Origin: a virus
DNA: 46,572 bases
IMG/VR virus record: IMGVR_UViG_3300028577_000020
Coordinates: 1 to 46,572 of that record
Direction: 5' to 3' (one strand)
The position numbers and the translations under genes are program-made. Under the pieces are notes generated by a model that saw only the letters and a program-made list of their open reading frames with translations, was not told where the DNA came from and ran no database searches. The stretch's first letter is position 1; every line of letters begins with the position of its first letter. Below, in pieces: positions 46,145-46,572 of this stretch.

Positions 46145-46572
46145 GTGGGTCTGCACCGTCATCGCCCACAACTCAAAACGCAGACTTTCAACGCCACCGG
46201 CACCTGGGTCTGCCCGCCCAACGTAGTGTTCGTTTGTCTCTACGGCTTCGGTGGCGGGGGAGGAGGAGGTTCTGGAGGCAGCAATGCGACGCAGGCTGCC
46301 GGTGGAGGGGGCGGAGGTGGGTCACTGCAAAGCACAGTGATCGTCGCTGTCGTCCCGGGCACTTCCTACACAGTGACGATCGGTGCCGGCGGCACTGCAG
46401 GTGCCGCGGCAACGGGTGCCGCTGGTAACAATGGAGGTGTGGGGTCATCGACCACCTTCGGTGCACTGGCCACCTTTCGTGGAGGTTCGGGCGGTGGAGG
46501 TGGCAACGTTACTGCGTCAACAGTCAGCGGCGGCGGCCAGTGCACTCCTCTACAGGGTCCTAACAACAACTA
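46145..46572 (+). CDS. Gly-rich tail fibre/tip protein, partial at window end
   Basis: A GTG one base after the previous stop codon opens a frame that stays open to the last base (142 codons and two bases). The product begins MGLHRHRPQLKTQTFNATGT, then WVCPPNVVFVCLYGFGGGGG, with long Gly runs (GGGGGGGS) and YTVTIGAGGTAGAAATGAAG. Gly-rich sandwich domains of this type occur at the ends of phage tail fibres and in adhesins. The C-terminus is outside the window, so length and tip domain are unknown. Confidence 0.7.
   Translation, partial: MGLHRHRPQLKTQTFNATGTWVCPPNVVFVCLYGFGGGGGGGSGGSNATQAAGGGGGGGSLQSTVIVAVVPGTSYTVTIGAGGTAGAAATGAAGNNGGVGSSTTFGALATFRGGSGGGGGNVTASTVSGGGQCTPLQGPNNN

Overview
The window is part of the genome of a large tailed phage of the T4 supergroup (contractile-tailed, Caudoviricetes). 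The case rests on a near-continuous set of + strand genes with T4-type core proteins: head-completion nuclease (gp4-like), primase (gp61), the recombination nuclease pair (gp47/gp46), large terminase (gp17), portal (gp20), prohead protease (gp21), prohead core/scaffold (gp22-like) and major capsid protein (gp23). All convincing genes are on the + strand, usually with ATGA, GTGA or TAATG overlaps. GTG starts are frequent. The host cannot be named from the sequence; the phage-encoded tmRNA gives a clue that could be searched.

Layout. 1-7.4 kb: virion structural genes (a fibronectin-like protein, a baseplate-like protein, and two proteins sharing a C-terminal fold), interrupted by two free-standing homing endonucleases of different families. 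7.5-14.4 kb: a small membrane protein, a Cys-rich protein, the gp4-like nuclease, a kinase-fold protein, a RuvC-like resolvase, the primase and a gp47/gp46 locus in which the gp47 C-terminal domain lies on the gp46 polypeptide. 14.4-31.2 kb: the head operon, ordered terminase, portal, protease, scaffold, capsid. The terminase carries a LAGLIDADG intein and the portal an HNH intein, and a complete peptide deformylase gene sits between protease and scaffold. 31.4-35.5 kb: small accessory genes, a complete tmRNA (ssrA) gene with its tag, a methyltransferase and a third free-standing homing endonuclease inserted at the methyltransferase 3' end. 35.6-46.6 kb: a 2,512-residue repeat-built fibre protein, three lectin-like paralogues, a short fibre-related protein and the start of a Gly-rich tip protein that runs off the window.

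How it fits together. The head genes make and package the capsid: the core assembles, gp21 cleaves it, and gp17 packages DNA through gp20. Primase, RuvC-like enzyme and gp46/47 serve T4-style recombination-dependent replication. The last 11 kb is host-recognition equipment. tmRNA and deformylase suggest the phage supplements host translation, rescuing ribosomes and maturing N-termini.

Most notable: a hand-foldable tmRNA with a swapped T-loop pair; five mobile endonucleases of five types in 46 kb; a duplicated methyltransferase 3' end left by homing-gene insertion; a split gp47/46 locus; a structural gene apparently starting at ATC behind a perfect Shine-Dalgarno; two recurrent promoter-like motifs, one placed exactly for leaderless mRNAs; and a recurrent N-terminal helix on otherwise unrelated small proteins.
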